From positions 1-5,116 of the forward strand of contig JACCRJ010000125.1 in NCBI GenBank assembly GCA_013813615.1: 5,116 nucleotides of DNA, given 5' to 3'. The notes under the pieces were generated by a model that worked only from the letters and a program-made list of their open reading frames with translations, was not told the origin of the DNA and did no database searches. Below, in pieces: positions 1 to 5,116 of this stretch. The position numbers and the translations under genes were made by a program. The DNA is from Lautropia sp. Its GTDB lineage: Bacteria > Pseudomonadota > Gammaproteobacteria > Burkholderiales > Burkholderiaceae_E. The first letter of the stretch is position 1, and the number at the start of each line of letters is the position of its first letter.

Positions 1-40
1 GTCGTCAGAGTTCCGGCTGAAGGTCGGCGATCCTGCGACG

Positions 41-100
41 GTGCCCGGGGCCGGCAGCCAGGATCGGTGATGCCGCGGACGCGTCGACCGGCCCCGGCAC
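41..100. repeat. GC-rich inverted repeat, 13 bp with one bulge
   Basis: The arms are GTGCCCGGGGCCGG (41-54) and CCGGCCCCGGCAC (88-100), which pair over 13 bp with one bulged C and a 33-base loop. A 7-base word adds to the structure: CGATCCT occurs at 28-34 and again at 100-106, and its reverse complement AGGATCG occurs at 60-66 inside the loop. Alternative foldings are therefore possible. There is no T-run on either side, so a standard intrinsic terminator is not supported. It could be a structured terminator-like element, a palindromic repeat unit or a binding site. Confidence 0.5.
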
Positions 101-190
101 GATCCTTCCGCCCAAATTGCGCTTAGCTTCAGGAAGCCCGCCCCGCATCGGGCGCAGCGAGGCGCGCACGTCGCGCTTGCGGCAAGATCA

Positions 191-264
191 GTCGGAGTAG
201 GAATGCCGATCACTCAGCACCTTCTCCCCAGATCCGTGCGAGCGGGACTACCGCACACGGCCTC
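191..264 (-). mobile_element. Group II intron 3' remnant (domains V and VI)
   Basis: Read on the minus strand, 264-231 is a 34-base segment laid out like group II intron domain V. It has a lower stem CCGTGT/GCACGG, a two-base TC bulge, an upper stem GCGG/CCGC and a short loop; it begins GAG and ends GGATC. The usual domain V is also 34 bases, beginning GAGCCG and ending CGGTTC. Directly after it, 230-191 folds like domain VI: GGTGCTGA/TCGGCATT with a GTGA loop, an outer GGAG/CTCC pairing, and an unpaired A in CCTACTCCGAC. That A lies 7 bases before a terminal AC, as for a branch-point adenosine and a 3' splice end. There are departures: an extra G gives AGGC where the AGC triad is expected, one basal pair is G/A, and the loop is not GNRA. 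No reverse transcriptase or domains I-III are present, because the kinase gene begins 87 bases away. I read it as a 5'-truncated remnant. Confidence 0.6.
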
Positions 265-350
265 GGGTCGTGACGATCAGACGCTGGATTTCATTGCCTG
301 CATCCCGCTGCTGCGATGCTCGATAATTCCCCGGCGCATGCGCGCCGCCC

Positions 351-1901
351 CTATAAGTGGGTGACGGGCCCCGGGACGACTGGCGTGGCGGCTCGCACGG
401 TTTCCGCGGCGCCGGTACCGGCCGGGCCGGCTACCTCGGCCGCATCGCTCCGCCGCTGCCTGGGAGCCGCCGCCTGCGGCGTCTTCACCCGCGGCAGGCT
501 GATCTCCGCGATCAGCCCGGTCTTGCCGGGAGCATTGCGCAGCTTCACGTCTCCGCCGTGCCAGCGCGCGATGTTGCGCGAGATGGCCAGCCCGATGCCC
601 GAGCCGCCGCTGTTCCGGTTGCGCGACGGCTCGAGTCGCACGAAGGGCTCGAAGACGCGCTCGAGGTCTTCCTCGGCCATGCCGGGGCCATGGTCGCGCA
701 CGGAAATCCGCAGCATGCTGAGGCTGTCGCTGAGTTCGATATGGGCCCTGCCGCCATAGCGGATGCCGTTCGAGACAAGGTTGTTGACGCAGCGCCTGAG
801 CATCGACGGCTCCGTGGGATAGACGGCGCGCGCGGATCCCTTCAGCGTGACAAGGTGGCCGGTATCCGTCCAGTCGTTGGCGATGCTCTCCAGCAGCGCC
901 GACACATCGACCGGCTGGCGCTCCGTGCTCTTGCCGAGTTCGGCAAAGAGGTCAAGCGACGAGCCGACCAGTTCCTCCATCTCCAGCAGGTCATGGATGA
1001 ACTTGCTTCGCTGGGGCTCGGGCAGAAGCTCCGCGCGCAGCCGCATCCGCGTGATCGGCGTGCGCAGGTCGTGCGAGATCGCGGCGAGCAGGCTCGAGCG
1101 CTCGATCATGTAGCGGCGGATGCGCTCCTGGGTCTCGTTGAAGCTGGCGATGACCCGGCGCAGCTCGATCGGCCCCGTCTCCGGTATCACGACCGAACTC
1201 GAGCTCGAGCCCGTCGGGTTGTCGCCGATGCTGGTCACCGCCCGGTCGAGCTGCCTGAGGGGGCTGGTCATCATGCGCGCGATGACCAGCGCCAGCACGA
1301 AGATGATCGCCATCCACATCAGCAGCTTCGGGATCAGCGCTTCCAGTTGCCCGAGCGGCTCCTGCGGCATGCGCACGAAGAAGGCCGCGGTCGAGCCGTC
1401 TTCCAATTCGATCTGCGACACCACCGAGAAGGTCGCCGGCAGCAGGAAGTAGAAGCGGCGGGCGAGCCATTGCTCGAAGGCGTTGGCGCTCGGCGGCGCC
1501 ACTTCCTCCGGCGTTTTCGCGCGCGACGCGCGCGTGATTTCAACCGTCGTCAGCAACGGCGGGTTCATCTCGTCCCGGATGGCGGCGGCGAACCCGCGCT
1601 CATACTCGTCAAGTTCGATGAAACCGCTTTCGATCTCGATCGGCCGCAGCGCGAACTCGATCCGAAAATCACGGCCGCCGAGCTCCTGGGCGACTGCAGT
1701 CCGCTCCTCCTGCGGCAGGCGGTTCAGGAGACTGGCGGCGCGCGCGATCCGCTGCGCCATCTGCTCCGAATTCAGGCGGTACATCGAACTGCCGCGATCG
1801 AAGAAGTTGACCAGCAGGCTTGCCGACTGCGACAGGAGCAGACAGGCCGCCAGCACCAGCACCGTGCGGCCGAACAGGGAGCGCGGCAGGCGCAGGTTCA
1901 A
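351..1901 (-). CDS. EnvZ-like membrane sensor histidine kinase
   Basis: This is an inner-membrane histidine kinase of 516 residues, expected to autophosphorylate and pass phosphate to the response regulator encoded just upstream. In order it has transmembrane segment 1 (about 13-34), a periplasmic sensor region (about 35-188), transmembrane segment 2 (about 189-209), a HAMP linker (about 210-263), a dimerisation/phosphoacceptor helix pair with ISHDLRTPITRMRLRAE (His277), and an ATPase domain. The ATPase domain shows the N box (NNLVSN, 373-378), G1 (DHGPG, 403-407), the F-box region (FEPFVR, 417-422) and G2 (GGSGIGLAI, 432-440). The H-box is typical of the EnvZ group. The predicted start is TTG at 1901, overlapping the regulator's TGA as TTGA and preceded by GAGAGGG. 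Starting at the next Met (residue 40) would remove transmembrane segment 1, which supports TTG. Two oddities are a five-serine run in the HAMP linker (232-236) and an Ala/Pro-rich tail after residue 471 that the family does not need. The sensed signal is unknown. Confidence 0.95.
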   Translation of the reverse strand: MNLRLPRSLFGRTVLVLAACLLLSQSASLLVNFFDRGSSMYRLNSEQMAQRIARAASLLNRLPQEERTAVAQELGGRDFRIEFALRPIEIESGFIELDEYERGFAAAIRDEMNPPLLTTVEITRASRAKTPEEVAPPSANAFEQWLARRFYFLLPATFSVVSQIELEDGSTAAFFVRMPQEPLGQLEALIPKLLMWMAIIFVLALVIARMMTSPLRQLDRAVTSIGDNPTGSSSSSVVIPETGPIELRRVIASFNETQERIRRYMIERSSLLAAISHDLRTPITRMRLRAELLPEPQRSKFIHDLLEMEELVGSSLDLFAELGKSTERQPVDVSALLESIANDWTDTGHLVTLKGSARAVYPTEPSMLRRCVNNLVSNGIRYGGRAHIELSDSLSMLRISVRDHGPGMAEEDLERVFEPFVRLEPSRNRNSGGSGIGLAISRNIARWHGGDVKLRNAPGKTGLIAEISLPRVKTPQAAAPRQRRSDAAEVAGPAGTGAAETVRAATPVVPGPVTHL

Positions 1902-2623
1902 TCCACCCTCTCGACCTGCGCAGCGAGAATGTAGCCCTCATTGCGGATCGTCTTGATGATCCGCGGCTCCCGCGCATCGTCGTTGAGCCGGTTTCGCAGC
2001 CTGCTGATCTGCACATCGATGCTTCGATCGAACGGCGTGGCTTCGCGGCCCAGCGTGAGGTCCATCAGCTGGTTGCGGTCCAGGACGCGGTTCGGATGCT
2101 CGACCAGCACCGCGAGCAGGCGGTACTCCGCGCCGCTCAGCGACACGATCACGCCGTCGGGTCCGACCAGATGACGGGCGCCCGAATCGAGGATCCAGCC
2201 GGCAAATCGCACGCGCTGCGCACCGGCCAGCGTCGGCGGCAGGGTGCGGGTGCGGCGCAAGACGCCCTTGATCCGGGCAAGCAGTTCACGCGGGCTGAAT
2301 GGCTTGCCCATATAGTCGTCGGCGCCCATCTCGATGCCGATGATGCGGTCGACCTCTTCGGCGCGGGCGGTCAGCATGATCACCGGCACGCTGGACCTCG
2401 AGCGGAGGTCGCGGCAGAGCGTGAGGCCGTCTTCGCCCGGCATCATCACGTCGAGCACGATGATGTCGGGCTTGGTGCCGTCGAGCACCTGGCGCATTTC
2501 CTTTGCATCGCGCGCGACCGTCACCTTGATTCCATTCTGGCCAAGGTATTCCGCCAGCAGGTCACGAATGTCCGCGTCGTCGTCGACGACGAGCACGTGA
2601 TCCGGAGAGTCATTGTTGTCCAT
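1898..2623 (-). CDS. OmpR-family response regulator, winged-helix transcription factor
   Basis: This is a cytoplasmic DNA-binding response regulator of 241 residues, the usual length for the OmpR/PhoB family. The receiver domain (about 8-122) has the acidic pocket VVDDD (Asp14, Asp15), the phosphoacceptor Asp58 in IIVLDVMMPGEDG, the switch Thr85 and the conserved Lys107 in GKPFSPRELLARI. The words PGEDGL and EEVDRIIGIEMGADDY are those of the OmpR branch. The C-terminal winged helix (about 137-235) carries the recognition helix region DRSIDVQISRLRNRL (199-213) and the wing near RNEGY. The open frame extends upstream to 2830, but the ATG at 2623 gives the normal N-terminus, and the upstream residues look non-coding. 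Only a weak GAG ribosome site precedes it. It is the first gene of a two-gene operon with the kinase. Its targets are unknown; autoregulation through the motifs at 2683-2720 is a guess. Confidence 0.96.
   Translation of the reverse strand: MDNNDSPDHVLVVDDDADIRDLLAEYLGQNGIKVTVARDAKEMRQVLDGTKPDIIVLDVMMPGEDGLTLCRDLRSRSSVPVIMLTARAEEVDRIIGIEMGADDYMGKPFSPRELLARIKGVLRRTRTLPPTLAGAQRVRFAGWILDSGARHLVGPDGVIVSLSGAEYRLLAVLVEHPNRVLDRNQLMDLTLGREATPFDRSIDVQISRLRNRLNDDAREPRIIKTIRNEGYILAAQVERVD
1902..1912 (-). promoter_or_regulatory. Ribosome binding site supporting the TTG start of the kinase
   Basis: Inside the last codons of the response regulator, the minus strand reads GAGAGGG followed by TGGA and then TTG at 1901-1899. 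This purine-rich stretch lies at a workable distance from the TTG and supports initiation there. With the TTGA stop/start overlap, it suggests that kinase synthesis is coupled to translation of the regulator. Confidence 0.6.
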
Positions 2624-2933
2624 AGTCTCGTGAAGTGGTTCGCCACATTGAACATTCGAAACGCGGAGCGCAAAGCAGACGGTGTTATCCGCGCGTAACA
2701 ACAACCGGTCTATGTTAACTGCAGGGTCTGCGCCCGGGCGACGCACGCGGGCCATGCGCCTCGGTACGCATCTGCGGCAAGGGCGCACCGTCCAGAGCCG
2801 GGACCTGACGCACGCTGTCTCACTTCGCAAACTGACGCTTACATGCGGCTACTGAAATGAGCGAAGCGGGTCGCCCGATGCGAGGTCTGGGCATCGACTT
2901 TGCTCAACGGAAGTTCTACCACGGAACGGAACC
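2624..2933. promoter_or_regulatory. Divergent intergenic region between the two-component operon and the lipoprotein gene
   Basis: This 310-base gap must hold the leftward promoter for the regulator/kinase operon and probably a rightward promoter for the lipoprotein. The most distinctive part is the less GC-rich block at 2683-2720, listed separately. A short dyad CGATGC/GCATCG (2876-2881 and 2891-2896, 9-base loop) lies about 40 bases before the lipoprotein start. I do not see a convincing -35/-10 pair for either direction, and no small open frame here looks like a gene. Confidence 0.55.
2683..2720. promoter_or_regulatory. Candidate regulator-binding motifs (TGTTA repeats)
   Basis: TGTTA (2683-2687) and TAACA (2696-2700) form an inverted pair separated by 8 bases, and a second TGTTA, part of the palindrome GTTAAC, starts at 2713. 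GTTA-like words spaced along one face of the DNA are what OmpR-type winged-helix regulators often bind. The block sits 60-100 bases upstream of the regulator's start codon in otherwise GC-rich DNA. This suggests, but does not show, an operator or autoregulatory site. Confidence 0.3.
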
Positions 2934-3152
2934 ATGAAGACAAAACTCCTGGCAGCAACCCTATGCACTTTGGCCCTTGCCGCCTGCGACTTCGAACAGC
3001 GGCCAGCCAGCGCCCCCGACCAGGGTGGGCCGGGCGTGACGCGTTCATCGCCAGGAGGCACGGCACCGATGACACCCGCACCGCCTCCGAGCAGCGGCGC
3101 AAGCCCCACTACTCCTCCAGCCGGTGGCGCCTCCGGCGGCTCCAGCCGATGA
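2934..3152 (+). CDS. Small Pro/Gly/Ser-rich lipoprotein of unknown function
   Basis: This is a 72-residue predicted lipoprotein. The N-terminus MKTKLLAATLCTLALAAC is a textbook lipoprotein signal: two lysines, a hydrophobic core and the lipobox LAAC, with cleavage before Cys18 by signal peptidase II. The mature peptide is only 55 residues and consists almost entirely of Pro, Gly, Ser, Ala and Thr, with no predicted fold. Residue +2 after the Cys is Asp, which in E. coli tends to retain lipoproteins in the inner membrane; whether that rule applies in this organism is unknown. A modest ribosome site (GGAACGGAA) precedes the ATG. The gene is divergent from the two-component operon and could be one of its targets. 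A hairpin at 3192-3211 follows it. I do not recognise the family. Besides a genuine small lipoprotein, it could be the remnant of a longer one. Confidence 0.72.
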   Translation: MKTKLLAATLCTLALAACDFEQRPASAPDQGGPGVTRSSPGGTAPMTPAPPPSSGASPTTPPAGGASGGSSR

Positions 3153-3467
3153 GCTAGCCGATAAGCTGCTGAGCCTTCGTGAAACGCAAATGGCGCTGTC
3201 ATAACAGCGCCGTTCGCCGAAGCGGATAAGCCTACCGCGCAACTCTGCAGCTGGCCGCACTTTCGGGATACTGATTGCTGATCCCCTCTGCGCGTTTGCG
3301 CATGCGGTTCCCCACGACAGGACCCCGCGCCGACCTGCCCCACGGCAAAGGGGTAACATCCGGGCTCATTGCAGCACCGCCGGCAACTTGTATGCCGTCC
3401 CTTTCCCGAACGATCATAGCGGACCCCGAGCCGGCGCTGCGCGCGCGACCCCGTCCGCAGAGAAGAC
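3153..3467. other. Intergenic region with hairpins before the methyltransferase gene
   Basis: This 315-base gap contains a perfect 8-bp hairpin (3192-3211, listed separately). It also has two weaker stems: GGGAT/ATCCC (3265-3269 and 3281-3285) and TGCGC/GCGCA with a GTTT loop (3289-3302). It should contain the promoter of the methyltransferase gene, but no -35/-10 pair stands out. Open frames here on either strand have no protein-like features and look like chance frames. Confidence 0.5.
3192..3211. terminator. Hairpin, possible terminator after the lipoprotein gene
   Basis: GGCGCTGT (3192-3199) and ACAGCGCC (3204-3211) form a perfect 8-bp stem with a four-base CATA loop, 39 bases after the lipoprotein stop codon. 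The plus-strand side lacks a T-run, so it is not a classical intrinsic terminator for the lipoprotein transcript. Read on the minus strand, the stem is followed by ATTTGCGTTTC, which is modestly T-rich. It may act as a weak terminator or an RNA-stabilising 3' hairpin. Confidence 0.45.
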
Positions 3468-4094
3468 ATGAGCTACATCAAGCGATTTGCGGTCACCGGG
3501 AGCGTATGTCCGTCAACCCCGATCTTCGGCCAGCGTGCTGCAGCAGAAGTTGCCCGCCTGGCGCCGCACTACGATCGGGTGGTCGTCGCCGGCATCGGCA
3601 GTGGCGTCGTGGCGAGCCGGATCCACGCGCGCTGCCCGAGCGCGGTCTTCGTTGAGTGCGAGCCGCACTTCTCGCGCCAGTTCGCCGCCAGGCACCATGG
3701 CGCGACCGTCGTCACGGCGTACATCCAGCGCCTCTACGATCACCAGCCGGAACTGAAGAGCCAGCGGGTGCTGGTCGCGTCCTTCGTGCCCACGGCCGGG
3801 AGCTTCTATTCCGACGAAGTGGTGCGCTTCTTCGTTTCCGTCTGTCGCAGCGGCGGTTCGGTCATGCAGATGCGCTACCTGCCGCACCAGATGAGCTCGC
3901 GCTTCTTCGACGGCATGCGGGCGCGCGGCATCGTCAGCAAGCGCCTCTTCACCGTCGCGATGAACCTGCCTCCGGTGTCGATGTATGGGCTTCGGTCGGT
4001 GCTTGCGCCGGTCGCCGGCAATAGCCTGGCTGCAGCGGTCACCCGCCAGAGCCCGACGCGGCACGCAATCGCCGCCAAGACGGCCGCAGGATGA
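3468..4094 (+). CDS. PmtA-like phospholipid N-methyltransferase (class I SAM-dependent)
   Basis: This is a 208-residue class I methyltransferase-like protein that best matches the bacterial phospholipid N-methyltransferase family. That family transfers methyl groups from S-adenosylmethionine to phosphatidylethanolamine at the membrane. Motif I is VVVAGIGSGVV (38-48). The next strand ends in an acidic pair, FVECEPHF (Glu63, Glu65), then GATVVTAYIQRL (79-89). A motif IV-like strand, VLVASFVPTAG (101-111), and SGGSVMQMRYLP (128-139) follow. Near the C-terminus, MNLPPVSMYGLR (165-176) resembles the NLPPA-V-Y segment of the PmtA family. Length is typical. An oddity is that the acid normally just before the motif I glycines (ELGxGxG) is Val/Ala here, so activity or substrate may differ. 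AGAGAAG lies just before the ATG. Substrate assignment is tentative; a divergent rRNA-adenine-methylase-like protein is the main alternative. Confidence 0.85.
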   Translation: MSYIKRFAVTGSVCPSTPIFGQRAAAEVARLAPHYDRVVVAGIGSGVVASRIHARCPSAVFVECEPHFSRQFAARHHGATVVTAYIQRLYDHQPELKSQRVLVASFVPTAGSFYSDEVVRFFVSVCRSGGSVMQMRYLPHQMSSRFFDGMRARGIVSKRLFTVAMNLPPVSMYGLRSVLAPVAGNSLAAAVTRQSPTRHAIAAKTAAG

Positions 4095-4187
4095 ACATGC
4101 GGCCTTCCTCCAGCTGCGCCGGCGCGTCACGATAAGGTTCGATCGCGGCTGCGCTCGGGGCGCGAAGCGGCAAAGGACTTCCCGACC

Positions 4188-4493
4188 ATGAACTGGATCA
4201 GCATTGCCACCCCGGACCAACTTCAGGACGGCGAGGCGTTGGGGGTCGCTGTGGACGAGCACCGGATCGCGCTCTTTCGCCACGAGGGCGAGTTCTATGC
4301 GACCGACAACGTCTGCACCCATGCCTTCGCCCTGCTCTCGGACGGATTTCTCGAGGAGGGCTGCATCGAATGCCCGTGGCATCAGGCGCGCTTCGACATC
4401 CGCACCGGCAAGGCGCTCTGCGCACCCGCAACCCAGGATCTGCAGACCTATCCCGTCAAAGTGGACGACGGGCAGGTCTGGGTGGCGGTGTGA
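4188..4493 (+). CDS. Rieske [2Fe-2S] ferredoxin, ring-hydroxylating dioxygenase type
   Basis: This is a 101-residue soluble electron carrier with a Rieske cluster. The ligands are visible: Cys43 and His45 in CTH, and Cys62 and His65 in CPWH, 16 residues apart. The surrounding text, YATDNVCTH, then SDGFLEEGCIECPWHQARFD, then GKALCAPATQDLQTYPVKV, is very close to ferredoxins of naphthalene- and biphenyl-type dioxygenases. Those pass electrons from a flavin reductase to the oxygenase. Length matches the family (about 100-110). An AAAGGA ribosome site lies 10 bases before the ATG. It is 93 bases after the methyltransferase gene on the same strand and may share its transcript. No oxygenase subunits or reductase are in the window, so the partner is unknown. 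Trp64 sits where many relatives have Leu. Two extra cysteines (59, 78) are not cluster ligands. Confidence 0.95.
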   Translation: MNWISIATPDQLQDGEALGVAVDEHRIALFRHEGEFYATDNVCTHAFALLSDGFLEEGCIECPWHQARFDIRTGKALCAPATQDLQTYPVKVDDGQVWVAV

Positions 4494-4603
4494 GCCGACA
4501 CCTGGATCCACCTCGCCGGCGCTGCTGCGCACGCCGCCCCGGGAGGAGCACTGCCGGTGTATGACGAGTAGTGCGACAGGCACGGTGCGTGAGGTGCGAT
4601 CTG
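4494..4603. other. Convergent intergenic gap with possible termination hairpins
   Basis: The ferredoxin and OmpA-like genes end facing each other across 110 bases. CGGCG/CGCCG (4517-4521 and 4532-4536) and GCACT/AGTGC (4548-4552 and 4570-4574) can form short stems, but there is no T-run. Termination for both genes probably occurs here, though I cannot point to a standard intrinsic terminator. Confidence 0.35.
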
Positions 4604-5116
4604 TCAGCGTATCGCCCGCGCCGGCATGCCGAACGCCAACGGTTCGCCGTTCTTCAGCAGCAGCACCTCCGCGCGACGGTTCAGCGCCCGGCCGCGATCC
4701 GACGCGTTGTCGGCCAGGTACTCGTCCGCGCCGACCGCACGGCTGAGGATGCGATCCGGCGGTATGCCCCGTCGCAGCAGGATGTGGACCACCGCCTCCG
4801 CACGCGCCAGTGCGAGCGCGGCGTTGGCTTCCCGCGAACCGGTCGCGTCGGTGAAACCGGTTACCCTGATCTCATCTGCCCTCACAGCCTCCCGCAACAG
4901 CAGCCCGAGCCCGTCATCCGGCGCCACGATGGCGCGCGACGCGGTGGCAAAGAAGACTCGGACCAGGCCGCGCTCCGGCGCCGATGTCGACGCATCGGCG
5001 ACCGCCAGCGGTGCCAGCGCGGGACCGGGCGGTGGTGCAGCCGCCTCCGTCGGAAGCGCGCCGTCGCGCTGCAGCGAACGGAGCAGTTGCGGCAAGTGTC
5101 GCAGGGGCGCCTGTCC
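4604..5116 (-). CDS. OmpA-family peptidoglycan-binding protein, C-terminal part (runs off the edge)
   Basis: This gene ends at TGA 4606-4604, and its frame stays open to the right edge of the window, so the N-terminus is missing. A TTG at 5095 is the only start-like codon in this part of the frame and is probably not the true start. The visible part opens with a Pro/Ala-rich linker. An OmpA-like domain follows: RVFFATASRAI, then RVTGFTDATGS, then ARAEAVVHILLRRGIP, and ASDRGRALNRRAEVLL at the end. The Asp of FTDATGS (codon 4849-4847) and the Arg 15 residues later (4804-4802) correspond in spacing to Asp271 and Arg286 of E. coli OmpA, which bind diaminopimelate in peptidoglycan. NRR is at 4681-4673. 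It should anchor an envelope protein non-covalently to the cell wall. Whether the missing part is a beta-barrel, a lipoprotein signal or a transmembrane helix cannot be seen. Confidence 0.9.
   Translation of the reverse strand, partial: GQAPLRHLPQLLRSLQRDGALPTEAAAPPPGPALAPLAVADASTSAPERGLVRVFFATASRAIVAPDDGLGLLLREAVRADEIRVTGFTDATGSREANAALALARAEAVVHILLRRGIPPDRILSRAVGADEYLADNASDRGRALNRRAEVLLLKNGEPLAFGMPARAIR

Larger units (their letters stand above)
1..350. other. Region without a convincing protein gene, left of the two-component operon
   Basis: This stretch has no open frame with recognisable protein similarity. It contains a GC-rich inverted repeat at 41-100 and a group II intron-like 3' end on the minus strand at 191-264, both listed separately. 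A short open frame (2-70, plus, ending in TGA at 68-70) enters from the left edge, and a 47-codon frame lies on the minus strand (148 to 5). Both could be chance frames in GC-rich DNA. The 86 bases between the intron-like segment and the kinase stop codon hold only a weak 5-bp hairpin (333-346, loop ATGC) and nothing else I recognise. Confidence 0.6.

Noticed and set aside
2..70. A plus-strand frame entering from the left edge and ending in TGA at 68-70
   Set aside because: Only 22 codons are visible, with no motif. It could be the end of a gene but cannot be supported from this window.
5..148. A 47-codon minus-strand frame beginning MRGGLPEAKRNLGG, just beyond the intron-like 3' end
   Set aside because: It reads somewhat like protein but has no identifiable family, and frames of this length are common by chance at this GC content. 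It was not called, although a database search would be worthwhile.
357..1934. A 525-codon open frame on the plus strand opposite the kinase gene
   Set aside because: It is an antisense shadow of a well-supported histidine kinase. Its product is Arg/Ala/His-rich with no domain, as expected in GC-rich DNA.
2624..2830. Upstream extension of the response regulator frame to a start at 2830
   Set aside because: The added 69 residues are Arg/Cys-rich and have no counterpart in OmpR-family proteins. The ATG at 2623 gives the normal N-terminus.
3369..3396. TTGCAG with TATGCC 16 bases later as a promoter for the methyltransferase gene
   Set aside because: Each hexamer matches its consensus at only about three positions, which is not better than chance.
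2849..3469. A 206-codon minus-strand frame over the lipoprotein and the following gap
   Set aside because: It has no recognisable domain and lies antisense to a textbook lipoprotein signal. It is probably a chance frame.
3513..4583. A 356-codon minus-strand frame across the methyltransferase and ferredoxin genes
   Set aside because: The plus-strand genes carry clear family motifs. The minus frame has only low-information Arg/Ala/His-rich text and spans two genes.
4574..4605. GACAG/CTGTC long-range dyad in the convergent gap as a terminator
   Set aside because: The stem is only 5 bp with a 22-base loop and no T-run.

Overview
The window is GC-rich bacterial DNA with a Gram-negative gene set: an OmpR/EnvZ-type two-component pair, a lipoprotein, a phospholipid N-methyltransferase-like protein, a Rieske ferredoxin of the ring-hydroxylating dioxygenase type, and an OmpA-like peptidoglycan-binding domain. 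This fits a proteobacterium. A betaproteobacterium is my best guess from general resemblance only.

Layout. Positions 1-350 hold no convincing protein gene. They carry a long GC-rich inverted repeat (41-100) and, on the minus strand, a sequence that reads as the 3' end (domains V and VI) of a group II intron at 191-264, without its reverse transcriptase or the rest of the ribozyme. Next, transcribed leftwards, comes a response regulator (1898-2623) followed by its sensor kinase (351-1901). The two overlap by four bases in a TTGA junction, so the kinase appears to start at TTG. A 310-base divergent gap (2624-2933) with AT-rich TGTTA/GTTAAC motifs separates this operon from a rightward gene for a tiny Pro/Gly/Ser-rich lipoprotein (2934-3152). 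A 315-base gap with an 8-bp perfect hairpin follows. Then come a PmtA-like methyltransferase (3468-4094) and an orphan naphthalene-dioxygenase-type ferredoxin (4188-4493). The ferredoxin converges with a leftward OmpA-family gene that runs off the right edge (4604-5116).

How the genes may work together. The kinase should sense an envelope signal through its roughly 155-residue periplasmic domain and phosphorylate the OmpR-like regulator. The divergent lipoprotein is a natural candidate target, but this is inferred from position only. The methyltransferase and ferredoxin may be co-transcribed, with a 93-base gap. No oxygenase, ferredoxin reductase or other phospholipid gene is present to fix a pathway. 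Apart from the intron remnant, I see no clear mobile element, CRISPR array, tRNA or rRNA, and no convincing evidence of an undescribed multi-gene system.
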